Source: Methanosarcina siciliae T4/M (lineage in GTDB: Archaea > Halobacteriota > Methanosarcinia > Methanosarcinales > Methanosarcinaceae). Taken from it: a stretch of 64,000 nt of DNA. This document shows positions 9,412 through 19,100 of this stretch, one piece after another (positions within the stretch are counted from its first letter, which is position 1; each line of letters starts with the position of its first letter). Both the position numbers and the translations under genes were made by a program. Location: NCBI RefSeq assembly GCF_000970085.1, contig NZ_CP009506.1, forward strand, positions 3,286,001 through 3,350,000. Reading direction: 5' to 3'. The notes beneath the pieces are model-generated. The model searched no databases and was not told where the DNA came from. It was given only the letters and a program-made list of their open reading frames with translations.

Positions 9412-11607
9412 ATGACAATTTCAAATGAAGCAGCAGCCGATATGGAAACCGTCGAGCTCGAGCCCTTGAGGGAAGATAAGAAGAAAATCTTTGAGGATAT
9501 ACTGAAGTACTTCGAAACCGATCAGAGAGGCTACATCAAGGTTCCTACGGGCTGGGGCAAGACTTTTCTTTCGAAGCATATAATGAAAAAATATTATGAC
9601 GACGGAAAACTCGTGCTTTTCCTGGTCTCAAAAAATAACCCTCTTCTTAGCCAGACTTATTATGACAGGAAGAAAAACCAACCTCTCTTTCCCAATAGCG
9701 CTCTTCTCTCTTCCGAGAATAAGGCGGATAGAAAAGAACTTGCTAAAATTTTGAAAGTAATAGGAAAGGGAAAGGGTAAAGGTTTTGTGCTTTTTGCCTC
9801 CCTGCAGACAGTACTCGGAAAGCAGGGAGCCGAGATCAAAGACCTGATTCTCAAACATACCGATCTTACAATCGTGGACGAGATCCATAATTTCATCAAC
9901 AACAGGGGAAATGACTTTCTCAATGAGTTCGGAGAACGGACAAAAATCCTGGGCATGACTGCAACTCCTTTCCAGGGCGTGGTCGGAAATGTCAAATTCG
10001 TAGACGAGATCGCCGGAGATATGCGTGAGGTCTACGCAAAGACCCTTCCAGAGTGTATTCTGGACGAAGAACTCGCTCCCCTTAAGTATACGATTGCCGA
10101 AAGTTCGGAAGATATCTTTGAGATCTTTGACTTTGAAAAAGGGTTGGAAGAACTTGATAAGCAGGACCTTTTCCTTGACTGCAGTACCGCAGACAAATTG
10201 AAAAAAGTAGTCCGCAGAACCCAGCTCGCAAAAGATGTCTACGATTCGATGGTAAAGCAGAAGAATGCAAAGACCCTTGTCTTCTGCGCCCCTGTCCGGA
10301 AGCGTGTCTACGGAGCCGGGGCGGACGGAGAGGAAATCAACGCTTTCCATGCCAAACTCACAGCCTCGGTTTTCAACGGAGAAATTTCTGCCTCAATGCT
10401 GGAAAAGGCCTCTGACCCTGTTTTACCTCTCGATTTTGACAATTACACTCCCGAAGGAGAGTTCAAAGATGCTGCTTTCATAACTTCCGAACTGCCCAAG
10501 GACGAACAGAGTGCCCTGCTTGCAGCTTTCAGGGACATAAAAAAGCCGCCTTACGTCCTGTGCACGGTCGGGATGCTGATTGAAGGCTTTGACTTTCCGG
10601 GCCTTGAAACTCTGATCCTGCTGCGCCCGACCCTGAGCATGCGGCTCTTTGAACAGCAGGTGGGAAGGGTTACGAGGCTTTCCCCGGTTTCCGGGAAGAA
10701 CAGGGGGAAAATTTTTGAGATCGCGGACAGCATCGATTCACTCTATCAGCGTTTCGGAGAAGGGGTTTTTAACGGGGAAAAGGTTGATCAGGTGCAGATG
10801 CTCCAGCCTGAAATTCGCCTCGAAGAGCTTTTTTCCGAGGGAGATGCAGCCCTGGCAATTGAAGAAGGAAAAATCGAAATCAGCAAGGTAGACCTCAGTA
10901 ATTTAAAGAAGGGAAGGGGAAAGGGAAGAAAGGGTGCACGGGCAGTAGAAGTCCCTGTCCGACTCCCCCCGACCGCTCTAAGGGCAAAATATTTCTCGCG
11001 CCTTCTCGCCATCACCGAGGAAAAGGACATAGGTGCCTTTGAACGAGAAAAACGGGAACTTATGCGAGGAGCCCTGAGATTCAGGGTCCGGGAACAGAGA
11101 GATGCCGAAGAGCTCTCCACACTCTGTGACCTGGTAAATAAACTCAAGAGGGAAGCCTACGAAGACCGCAGATTAGGGGATGTTTCAAGGCAGCACAAGC
11201 CCAAGGTCTTCGGAGAAGTCGAATGGCTCCTCAAACTTCAGGCTCTGAATTCTCTGAAATATGCAGGAAAACGCATTTCGATGCCCGAGAAAAATAAAAT
11301 TCTTAAGACCCTGGGCTTTGAACCCGATATGAAAAAGATAGACAGCAACCGGCTTAAATGCTTGAAAATAGGCTCTGCCCAGAAGACCATTCCTGACCTC
11401 GTCAAGGTTCTCGGCTTCGTAAGCCGCCTCTCATCTTCCGAGACCTACCAGTTCCTTGACAAAAAGAAGAAAGACCAATGGAAAAGAGAGTTTTTGCCTG
11501 CGGTTTACTGGGGCTTCTGCTTTATTGACGATTCACCGGAACTGAAGGAGCTTTTCGAGTCCACGGAATGGGACAGGCGGGTCAAGAATATAATCAGGCA
11601 GAAGTAA
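9412..11607 (+). CDS. Superfamily 2 DEAD/DEAH-type helicase (SSL2/Res-like)
   Basis: A 731-residue helicase. Walker A is VPTGWGKTFLSKHI (~46), Walker B is IVDEIHNF (~155), motif III is MTATPF, and motif VI is QQVGRVTRL (~415), so both RecA-like lobes are present. The ~300-residue C-terminus, starting after a Lys/Arg/Gly-rich linker (GRGKGRKGAR, ~500), is predicted helical and not recognised; it may bind DNA or a partner. The overall form resembles SSL2/type III Res helicases, which unwind DNA in repair, restriction or defence. No methylase, nuclease or other defence partner adjoins it, so the role is open. The start is ATG 9412 with AAGGATCG upstream. It is monocistronic. Confidence 0.85.
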   Translation: MTISNEAAADMETVELEPLREDKKKIFEDILKYFETDQRGYIKVPTGWGKTFLSKHIMKKYYDDGKLVLFLVSKNNPLLSQTYYDRKKNQPLFPNSALLSSENKADRKELAKILKVIGKGKGKGFVLFASLQTVLGKQGAEIKDLILKHTDLTIVDEIHNFINNRGNDFLNEFGERTKILGMTATPFQGVVGNVKFVDEIAGDMREVYAKTLPECILDEELAPLKYTIAESSEDIFEIFDFEKGLEELDKQDLFLDCSTADKLKKVVRRTQLAKDVYDSMVKQKNAKTLVFCAPVRKRVYGAGADGEEINAFHAKLTASVFNGEISASMLEKASDPVLPLDFDNYTPEGEFKDAAFITSELPKDEQSALLAAFRDIKKPPYVLCTVGMLIEGFDFPGLETLILLRPTLSMRLFEQQVGRVTRLSPVSGKNRGKIFEIADSIDSLYQRFGEGVFNGEKVDQVQMLQPEIRLEELFSEGDAALAIEEGKIEISKVDLSNLKKGRGKGRKGARAVEVPVRLPPTALRAKYFSRLLAITEEKDIGAFEREKRELMRGALRFRVREQRDAEELSTLCDLVNKLKREAYEDRRLGDVSRQHKPKVFGEVEWLLKLQALNSLKYAGKRISMPEKNKILKTLGFEPDMKKIDSNRLKCLKIGSAQKTIPDLVKVLGFVSRLSSSETYQFLDKKKKDQWKREFLPAVYWGFCFIDDSPELKELFESTEWDRRVKNIIRQK

Positions 11608-11823
11608 TCTGATGACCCTTGATCAATCGGTTTATATTATTTGACCCCGGAAAACCGTTTTTTAATCTACAGGTAATAGGCGCCTCCGCCAGCTTGTCTG
11701 GTGGCCCTTCCCAAAAAGCGGAAGAGATAAGACAGCAGCAAAATGATTGGTGAATTTTGAAATCTGTGTATAATGAACCAGATAGAGTTAAACAGAAGAA
11801 ATTATGAAAAATAGGTTGAACTT
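11608..11823. other. Short intergenic spacer
   Basis: About 216 bases between the helicase and the phosphotransferase-like gene. GCGCCTCCGCCAGC...GTCTGGTGGCCC near 11680-11710 can fold into a short stem but is not followed by a clear T-run. TATTATTTGACCC is TATA-like only. Confidence 0.3.
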
Positions 11824-12822
11824 ATGTTAAAATTAAAATATTTATTTTTTAACAAGAGTCTGGCAGTGGAAGGAATTAGAAAATGGAAAACTGAGATAAA
11901 CAATGCAGAGGAATTACTTCCATATTTTAGGATTTCATCGAATGCAATCTATCCCTTTAGGAATAATGATAATGTTTGCTTCCTGCGTTTGGCACCTGTT
12001 GAAGAAAAAATGAAAGATAACGAATATGGAGAAATAGAGTTTATTCAATATTTGAGAGAACATAATTTTCCTGCATTAAAACCATTGCCTTCACTGAACG
12101 ATGAACTGATCGAAATTATCAAAACTGAGTGGGGGATGTATTTTGCAAGTGTATTTGAAAGAGTAGAAGGAGTTCCGATAGAAGATACAGACTTAAATGA
12201 CAATATCATTTTTGTATATGGCAAGACACTGGGAACTTTTCACAGGCTGGCTTCAGATTTCAGACCATCCGTAAAAAAGTGGACTTATGAAGATGTTCTG
12301 GAATGGATAGAAAAAGAACTTGGTTTATATGGTGCACAGACTGCCGCGATGAACGAATACATAGAAGTAAAAAACCTTCTTGAAACACTTCCGAAAAACC
12401 AGAAAAATTTTGGATTAGTACATTACGATTTTGAGCCGGATAATGTTTTTTATGACGTGAAAACTGAGACATGTAACGTTATTGATTTTGAAGATGGAGT
12501 ATATCACTGGTTTGCTCTGGATATAGAGCAGGTATTCGATTCTTTAGCAGAATTCATGGATGAGGAAAGAGTTGCCGTAGCCAGAAAAATATTTTTGAAT
12601 GGTTATTGTACAGAGTTTGAGATCTCAAGTAATATGCTAGCACTTTTACCTGTGTTCAGAAGATTTATTGATTTGTATAGCTATACAAGAATCATTCATT
12701 CCACAAGCGAGATACTGGATAATGAGCCGGATTGGTTGAATAAAATCAAAGAAAAGCTAAATTGGAAGAAGGATAGTATTTTAGCAAGAATGAAAAAAAG
12801 ACAGGATTATATTAGTATGTAG
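11824..12822 (+). CDS. Aminoglycoside phosphotransferase (APH/choline kinase) family protein
   Basis: A 332-residue kinase-fold protein. The catalytic loop is LVHYDFEPDNVFYD (~199; consensus HxDxxxxN, here with Phe-Glu-Pro) and the metal-binding Asp is in NVIDFEDG (~220). The N-lobe has the expected beta strands but no obvious glycine loop, as is usual in the family. Members phosphorylate small alcohols, sugars or antibiotics; the substrate here is unknown and drug resistance should not be assumed. Its coding sequence is markedly more A/T-rich than the helicase and thrS before it, which suggests acquisition by transfer. The start ATG is preceded by AAATAGGTTGAACTT, a weak site. It is followed by gene remnants rather than an operon partner. 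Confidence 0.8.
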   Translation: MLKLKYLFFNKSLAVEGIRKWKTEINNAEELLPYFRISSNAIYPFRNNDNVCFLRLAPVEEKMKDNEYGEIEFIQYLREHNFPALKPLPSLNDELIEIIKTEWGMYFASVFERVEGVPIEDTDLNDNIIFVYGKTLGTFHRLASDFRPSVKKWTYEDVLEWIEKELGLYGAQTAAMNEYIEVKNLLETLPKNQKNFGLVHYDFEPDNVFYDVKTETCNVIDFEDGVYHWFALDIEQVFDSLAEFMDEERVAVARKIFLNGYCTEFEISSNMLALLPVFRRFIDLYSYTRIIHSTSEILDNEPDWLNKIKEKLNWKKDSILARMKKRQDYISM

Positions 12823-12875
12823 ATTTGTATTATAAAACATTGACTTCTTTTCTTAATATTCCATGTGAAACATGA

Positions 12876-13055
12876 AGCGAAAAAACACATGAATACTTAA
12901 TTCCCTGGTACATAATTGGAATAACTGCGATCGAGACAGCAAAAGGAGGACTCTTTATATTCCCGATACTCACAGCTTTCTCCTACGGAGGCCTCTTCTA
13001 TCTTGTTAAAGATAAAATTCACCGGGGGATCAGAAGCTCAGATAACCAGAACTGA
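12876..13055 (+). pseudogene. Fragment of a membrane protein, no start codon
   Basis: An open stretch of 59 codons runs between two stops without a usable start. It reads ...HEYLIPWYIIGITAIETAKG then FIFPILTAFSYGGLFYLVKD and ends in a basic, polar tail. The hydrophobic segment followed by a charged end looks like the C-terminus of a polytopic membrane protein. I do not recognise the family. It appears to be a decayed 3' end. Confidence 0.35.
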
Positions 13056-13159
13056 CTACTATTGAGCTACTTTTATTGCGATTTTAAAGAATTGGGAACA
13101 AAAATCCACCCGTGCAGGTCCTGTACTTTTGATGTCCCCTTAATCTCCTTCTGTTATTT

Positions 13160-13732
13160 TTACTGGTCTTTAACATATTCAAACTTCCATATAGGAGTTC
13201 CTTTTACCTCACCCTTTTCAAGATGTTCCAGCTCATGAGCTGCACTATATGCCGGGGTGCCTTTCAATAATATCGTTTTTTTGTGCAGTTCCCTGATTCT
13301 GATCTCCTTCAGGCCCGGATTTACCTCTGCAAATATCACCCTTTTTGCCCGGAGGGTTATGCGGTAGGGCCGTTCGACCAGTTCTCTTTCTTCCCTTTCC
13401 CCACATTTTTCCAGCCTGAAGACTACTCCTTCCTCTTTTATGATTTCGGGATCGATAAAGAGGTATATCTTTTCCAGAGTATAGCCGGCCATGTTATCTT
13501 CATCGTAATAGGTGATCACGTCCTTTACTGCAATGCTTTTTGCCTCTTCGGCGGCGTAACTCCACGAGCCCCCCGATTTCAGCGAAAGCAGAAAAGGAAG
13601 AAACAGATCTCCCTGGATTCCAAAACTTGAAATCATATTTTTTTCCAGGGTTGAAAACCTGAAGATCGCCAGAATTTTTTCAGCATCCATTTCAGCATCC
13701 ACATTTATATCCCCTTTATCATCCATTTTCAT
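13160..13732 (-). CDS. Hypothetical protein, 190 aa
   Basis: A soluble, acidic protein with no recognised family. The N-terminal ~25 residues are Asp/Glu-rich (MKMDDKGDINVDAEMDAEK) and the rest alternates predicted strands and helices, including a long charged stretch EKCGEREERELVERPYRI. The second in-frame ATG (MDD) is an alternative start; upstream, GGAGGGTT precedes MKMDD (AGGAGG at 13738-13743), which supports 13732. It is monocistronic and divergent from the PD40 protein at 14049. Confidence 0.65.
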   Translation of the reverse strand: MKMDDKGDINVDAEMDAEKILAIFRFSTLEKNMISSFGIQGDLFLPFLLSLKSGGSWSYAAEEAKSIAVKDVITYYDEDNMAGYTLEKIYLFIDPEIIKEEGVVFRLEKCGEREERELVERPYRITLRAKRVIFAEVNPGLKEIRIRELHKKTILLKGTPAYSAAHELEHLEKGEVKGTPIWKFEYVKDQ

Positions 13733-14048
13733 AACCCTCCTAAGAGTTTGAATCTCGAAGCCTATTTAATTTTTCTTCATTAAGAGACAAATTTTGAGTT
13801 CGGAACGGACATGCAAACTGGAAGCAAAAAATGTCCGGGACTTCGCAGCACAAAGGAAAAAACTTCTGTTTTTTCAAATTATTCGGAGAGGATGAAAATA
13901 GTTAATCTGTTTTCTTAGCTCAAAATTATTGATCTTGATCAATATTAGTATAAATATACTGATATATATCGTCAAAATAGACTGTTTTTTATATATCCTG
14001 TCCTATATATATTTGTACGTGATATTGCTTGAAAGTGGGGGTTAATCT
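13733..14048. other. Divergent intergenic region with TATA-rich promoter for the PD40 gene
   Basis: About 315 bases between divergent genes. The right half is very A/T-rich, with ATAAATATACTGATATATATCG (starting near 13950) and TTTTTTATATATCC (near 13985); these are the likely TATA elements for the gene at 14049. GAAAGTGGGGGTT just before the ATG supplies a G-rich ribosome-binding site. Confidence 0.45.
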
Positions 14049-15782
14049 ATGAAGGTTAAGTACGTTTTATTAGGAACTTTACTCTTGTTGATTTCAGTAG
14101 CAAGCTGCCAGGCCGCATCGGAAGAAATAGCCGATGGAAATGACTCATGGACACTGCTTTTCTCAGGGCAGAAGATAACCGACAACACGTGGAACAACGT
14201 CATAAGCCCTGACAGCACCAGGGTTGCATACGTGAATCAGAGCGAAAAGGGTGTTTCGTTAATTGTTGCCGGTCCGGAGGGTAAAACCGAAGGGAAAAGC
14301 TATGATTTTATCAGAGATATTGTTTTCAGCCCGGACAGTACACGAGTAGCTTATTTTGCCAGAACCGATGGCAAATGGATTGCGGTCGTTGATGATTCAG
14401 AGGGTAAGCAGTACGATGGTATGTTGACTACCGTTATCTTCAGCCCGGACAGCAAGCGGGTTACATACCTGGCTCTAAGCGGAAATCAAACAGCAGTAGT
14501 TGTAGACGGGAAGGAAAATCTATACCATGCTGCCGGTGTTCCCAGATTTAGTCCGGACAGCAAACATCTGGCATATGCTATCGACGAAGATGGAGGGTTT
14601 GATTCTTCTTATATTATTCTGGACGGTAAGGAGCTAAAGCCTAACGGTGGAGGCTTTGTTTTCAGCCCTGACAGCAATAGATGGGCCTACTCCAGCCATA
14701 ATCTCTACAAAGGTTCTCCGGTCTACACAGTACTAAATAACAAAATCCTGGAACTGGGAAATAATGGAGCTATATATGGTTTATACTTCAGCCCTGACAG
14801 CCAGAGATTTGCCTTCGAGATGCAAAATGGCTCCTCTTTTTATGACCCTCACAGGATAGTTGTTGATGAAGTATATGGAAAAGAGTATCGTGGGATTGGA
14901 GAAGTCGTTTTCAGCCCGGACAGCCGGCATGTGGCTTACCGGGCAAAGAGCGAGGAAGAAGGTTATTTTGTAGTGCTTGACGGGATTGAAGGAAAGAAGA
15001 ACTACAGTGATGTGAGAGAGCCGATATTCAGCCCGGATTCGAATCACACAGCTTACGCTGCCCTCAAAGATGACGGCTGGCATGTGGTGCTGGACGGGAA
15101 TGAGGGCAGTAACTACTCGGCTGTCCGGGGCCTTACTTTTAGCCCTGACAGCAAACATCTGGCATATGCAGCCAGAGACACCCGAGACGGTAAAGATATG
15201 CAATTTGTCGTGGCCGACGGAAAGGAAATGGAGCAGTATCTTCATGATCGGCATCATCAGGGAATACTGTACGGTCCGGTATTCAGCCCGGACGGCAAAG
15301 TGGTCTATACCGCTAATGATGGAGGAAAGGCGCAATTCATCGTGGTAGACGGGACCAGAAAACTAAATCCGTGGTCTAGATTTTCCGGATCGGCCCTTGT
15401 CTTTGACTCTCCGGATTCGTTCCACTATCTGGGCACAAATGAGACAGGATCGTTTTTAGTGAACGTTAATATCATGGAAAAGCCTGAGGAAGAGGCTTGC
15501 AGCTGGAGTGGTATCTGGGATACTAACCATGGGTTCATGGACCTGGAGCAGACAGGCAACAGTGTTACAGGAATATACACTGGCAACCTGCCCTATCAGG
15601 ATCAGGGTATTCAGGCTATTGCCTCTGACAAAAAGCTTGTAGGGAACTGGTCTTACTCTTCGGGCAAAGCCGAAGGAACCTTTGAGTTTTCCATGGCCGA
15701 TGACTGTAAATCATTCAGCGGGAAGTGGAAATACGGTTCTGAGGGAGACTGGTCCGGAAACTGGAACGGTACACGTGTTTAA
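14049..15782 (+). CDS. Secreted PD40/WD40-like beta-propeller protein
   Basis: A 577-residue exported protein. Residues 1-24 form a signal peptide (MKVKYVLLGTLLLLISVASC) that ends in a Cys, so lipoprotein anchoring is possible. About twelve repeats of ~35-42 residues follow, each carrying FSPDS or SPDS then an Arg/Lys/His and AY (for example VFSPDSTRVAYFA, VFSPDSRHVAYRA), which is the PD40 propeller signature seen in TolB-like and surface proteins. The last ~90 residues form a separate domain (WSGIWDTNHGFMDLEQTG...GNWSYSSGKAEGTFEFSM...GDWSGNW) with repeated G-x-W motifs, probably a beta-barrel. The function is unknown; surface binding is plausible. The 15 bases containing the stop codon (GGTACACGTGTTTAA) are duplicated immediately downstream. 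Confidence 0.85.
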   Translation: MKVKYVLLGTLLLLISVASCQAASEEIADGNDSWTLLFSGQKITDNTWNNVISPDSTRVAYVNQSEKGVSLIVAGPEGKTEGKSYDFIRDIVFSPDSTRVAYFARTDGKWIAVVDDSEGKQYDGMLTTVIFSPDSKRVTYLALSGNQTAVVVDGKENLYHAAGVPRFSPDSKHLAYAIDEDGGFDSSYIILDGKELKPNGGGFVFSPDSNRWAYSSHNLYKGSPVYTVLNNKILELGNNGAIYGLYFSPDSQRFAFEMQNGSSFYDPHRIVVDEVYGKEYRGIGEVVFSPDSRHVAYRAKSEEEGYFVVLDGIEGKKNYSDVREPIFSPDSNHTAYAALKDDGWHVVLDGNEGSNYSAVRGLTFSPDSKHLAYAARDTRDGKDMQFVVADGKEMEQYLHDRHHQGILYGPVFSPDGKVVYTANDGGKAQFIVVDGTRKLNPWSRFSGSALVFDSPDSFHYLGTNETGSFLVNVNIMEKPEEEACSWSGIWDTNHGFMDLEQTGNSVTGIYTGNLPYQDQGIQAIASDKKLVGNWSYSSGKAEGTFEFSMADDCKSFSGKWKYGSEGDWSGNWNGTRV

Positions 15783-15807
15783 GGTACACGTGTTTAACTT
15801 TTTAAAA

Positions 15808-15824
15808 GGTGGGTTTCTCCCACC
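15808..15824 (+). terminator. Hairpin terminator after the PD40 gene
   Basis: GGTGGG-TTTCT-CCCACC forms a six-pair stem 25 bases after the stop, extended by AAAA/CTTT on its flanks and followed by CTTTGTTCTTTTG. Archaeal termination depends mainly on the T-rich tract; the hairpin is suggestive. Confidence 0.45.
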
Positions 15825-15831
15825 CCTTTGT

Positions 15832-15858
15832 TCTTTTGCCCATGCAGTAATCGAATAA
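15832..15858 (+). pseudogene. Terminal scrap of a SAM-methyltransferase gene
   Basis: The last eight codons and stop read SFAHAVIE-stop, the same ending as the methyltransferase pseudogene at 22354-23274 (FFAHAVIE) and the remnant ending at 27903 (FFAHAVIE). DNA identity continues over GCCCATGC-GTAATCGAAT. It is too short to stand alone; it is meaningful only because three loci in the window share it. Confidence 0.45.
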
Positions 15859-16142
15859 GCAGAGCTTTTTCAAGCATTACATCATCTATAGCAAGCATCA
15901 CCTGTGCCATGACACCGGCGACAGCAATCGCACTTGTGCGGATTACCGTGATGAAGTGAGATAAAAGAGTTTGAGAATTAATACAAGGATCTCAATTAAT
16001 GAAGATTTATGCGCAGAATGAGGGAAGCGCATATCGGCATACTCCTATCACATTTTACAATATGTATTATTGATTTTTTGGATAGTTGCTTATTGAATTA
16101 GTTATTGTTGAGCTGGAACTGATGCTTGATTATTCTTTTCTG

Positions 16143-19100
16143 TTACTTCTTTTCTGTTACTGTAAACCTTATAGTGAACTCTGTTCCATTATTCCTTTTT
16201 AGCTCAAGTTCTCCGTTCAACTGTTCAACAAGAGAAATTACAAGCTGAAGTCCTAGACTATCAAGATCTTCAATATCCAGATCTTTGGGAACGCCAATGC
16301 CGTTGTCTGAGACAAACAGAACATAAGCGGTACTATTACGTTCCTCTATTCCGTATTTTCTATCCTCTGCTCTATGCAATTTAACTTGGATTTCTCCATG
16401 ATTTCTTCCCTGAAATGCGTATTTGAGAGAGTTTGAAATAAGTTCATTGATGATAATGCCTAATGGAACCGAAGTGTCCATGTCGAAGAAAATGTTTTCT
16501 TCTATATCTTTATAAAATCTGGTGCCGTCATTTCCAAGACTATATGTAAGGAAGAGATTATCCGCAAGTTCCTTAATATACTGTGAAAAATTAAGTTTAT
16601 CAAGCCCTTCATTTCTATGCAATTCTTCATGGATAAGAGCCATTGAAATTACACGATCCTGGCTTTCCCTGAAGGCTTCAAGAACTTCCGAATCCCTAAT
16701 ATCCTCTCTGTCTTTGAACTTTTCAGCCTGTAAATCCAGCAGGGATGAGATTACTTGCAAATTATTCTTAATGCGATGGTGAATCTCTTTTTTACGAGCA
16801 CTCTCAATATTTACCAGGGCTTCCTCAGCTTCTTTTCGTTTGGTGATATCGGTGTACATGCACAGTGAACCAATGAAATCATCGTCTTTATCAAATAACG
16901 GCTTCGCGTTTATAAGTGCCCAAAAAAGTGAACCGTCCTTACACATTAACTTCAATTCATAGCCCTCACTGACACCACATCGCCTTTTTTCCAGGTTCCT
17001 TCCGGCGATAGGCTTGCTTTCTTCACAAATAAAATCCATTACCGGTCTACCGATAGTTTCTTCATGAGTGTACCCCATCAGCTCTATAGTTCTTTTATTA
17101 GCAAAAGTAATCTTAAATTCAGAATCCATCAAGAATATACCTTCATTTGCTGTCTCAACGATGTTGCGGTACTTTTCCTCACTTTCACGGAGTTGTTCTT
17201 CCGCTCTTTTACGTTCAGTAATATCCTGAACTGTTCCCCTCATTCGAATAGGGATGTTACTTTCATCAAAAATAACTTCAGTTTTTGCATGGACTGCCCG
17301 CTCAGACCCGTCAGCCAGGACGATTATATAATTAATGTTGAAGGGTTCCCCGTTTAAAGCTTTTTTAAAGGCACCATTCACGTAGTCCCGGTCATTTGGG
17401 TGCACATAAGTTAAAAACAGGTCATAAGTCACTTCAAGTTCTTCAGGTTTAAGTCCAAAAATACGATATAACTCATCAGACCAGAGCAATTTATTATTTA
17501 CAATATCCCAGTTCCAGTTCCCAATATGAGCCATTTGCTGAGCTTCGGCAAGCCCTCTTTCACTTTCTTTCAATGAAGTAAAAGCTATTTCAAGCTCTTC
17601 CGTACGTACTTTTACTAAGTTTTCCAAATTGTCAAGAGTTTCCTTAAGCTTTGTCTCAACTTCTTTTCTTTTGGTGACATCAGTGAACATACAAAGAGAG
17701 CCGGTGAAATCACCATCCTTATTAAATAACGGTTTAGCGCTTATAAATGCCCAAAAGAGTGAGCCGTCCTTGCACATTAACTTCAATTCATAGATTTCGC
17801 TAATACCGTCACGCCTTTTTTCCAGATTCCTTCTAGCGGTAGGTTTGCTCTCTTCACAAATAAAATCCATTACCTGTCTACCAATAATTTCTTCCTGAGC
17901 GTACCTCATTAGCTCCGCAGTTCTCTTATTAGCGTAAGTAATATTGAATTCAGCATCCATCAAGAATATGCCTTCATTTGCTGTCTCAACGATGTTACGA
18001 TATTTTTCTTCACTTTCGCGCAATGCCTTTTCCATCTGTTTGCGATTGGTAATATCCTGAACCGTTCCTCTCATTCGGATAGGTGTGTTATTCTCATCGA
18101 AAATAATTTCAGTTTTTGCATGGACTGCACGCTCAGACCCGGCAGTTAGGATGATTCTATAATTAATGTCAAAGGGTTCACCAATTAAGGCTTTTTTAAA
18201 GGCTTTATCTACGTAGTTAAGGTCATTTGGGTGCACATAAGTTAAAAACAGGTCATAATTCACTTCAAATTCCTTAGGCTTAAGTCCAAAAATGCGATAT
18301 AATTCATCAGACCAGAGTAACTTATTAGTTACAATGTTCCAGTTCCAGTTTCCAATATGAGCCATTTGTTGAGCTTCAGCAAGACTTTCTTCACTTTCTT
18401 TCAAATAACTGTAAGCCTTCTCAAGCTCTGCCGTTCGCTCTATAATTTTTTCTTCTAAATTATCGTGGGTCTTTCCGGGAGCTTCTTTCGTCTCCCTTTT
18501 TTTAGTGATATCTTTGAAAATCAACGCAAGCTTTCCATTTTCAGGGCTAAACACATAGACATCAAGAGACCTGTCTTTGACCTCCATACTCTTGACTTCA
18601 TAATAAGTCGGTACATCAGAAAGTGCCATATTCCCATATTCCCTTAGCCCTACAGGATCAACATCAGGAAACACTTCAAGTACCGTCTTACCTAATAACT
18701 GTTCCTTCTTTAAGCCAGTATAAAGCTCATAAGCAGGATTAAGCTCAAGGAAACGATAATCACAGGGCGTACCGTCCTTATCGTAAATTACTTCTGCAAG
18801 GAAGAAGGCATCTGTCATATTTGTGAACAGCATCCGGTAACGCTCTTCACTTTTCCGCATCTCTTCTGCAATCAGCTTGCGCTCTGTGATGTCCCTGATA
18901 ATCATGACCATTTTCACCTGACCATCCTTATCGGAGAAAAACGTAGTTGATAACTTTCCAGGAAAGATAGTACCATCTTTCCTCCTAAAATTGAGCTCCC
19001 CTTTGAACTTTCCGGTTCTGGCTCTTTCAAGGATGAGCTTGAATCCTGGGTCGGATGTGTCTACAACTCCGGATCTCCCAGCCCGTATGATTTCCTCCTC

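Larger units (their letters stand above)
15783..16142. other. Intergenic region between convergent genes
   Basis: Apart from the hairpin and the methyltransferase scrap, this holds a short open stretch at about 15862-15960, readable on either strand, without start or recognisable product. The right end is A/T-rich and is the 3' flank of the histidine kinase. No complete gene. Confidence 0.35.

Noticed and set aside
9628..10350. 240-codon antisense ORF in the helicase gene
   Set aside because: It runs opposite the conserved helicase motifs and has no start signal or recognisable domain.
11680..11712. Stem near 11.7 kb as a riboswitch or small RNA
   Set aside because: Only a short imperfect stem with no conserved core that I recognise.
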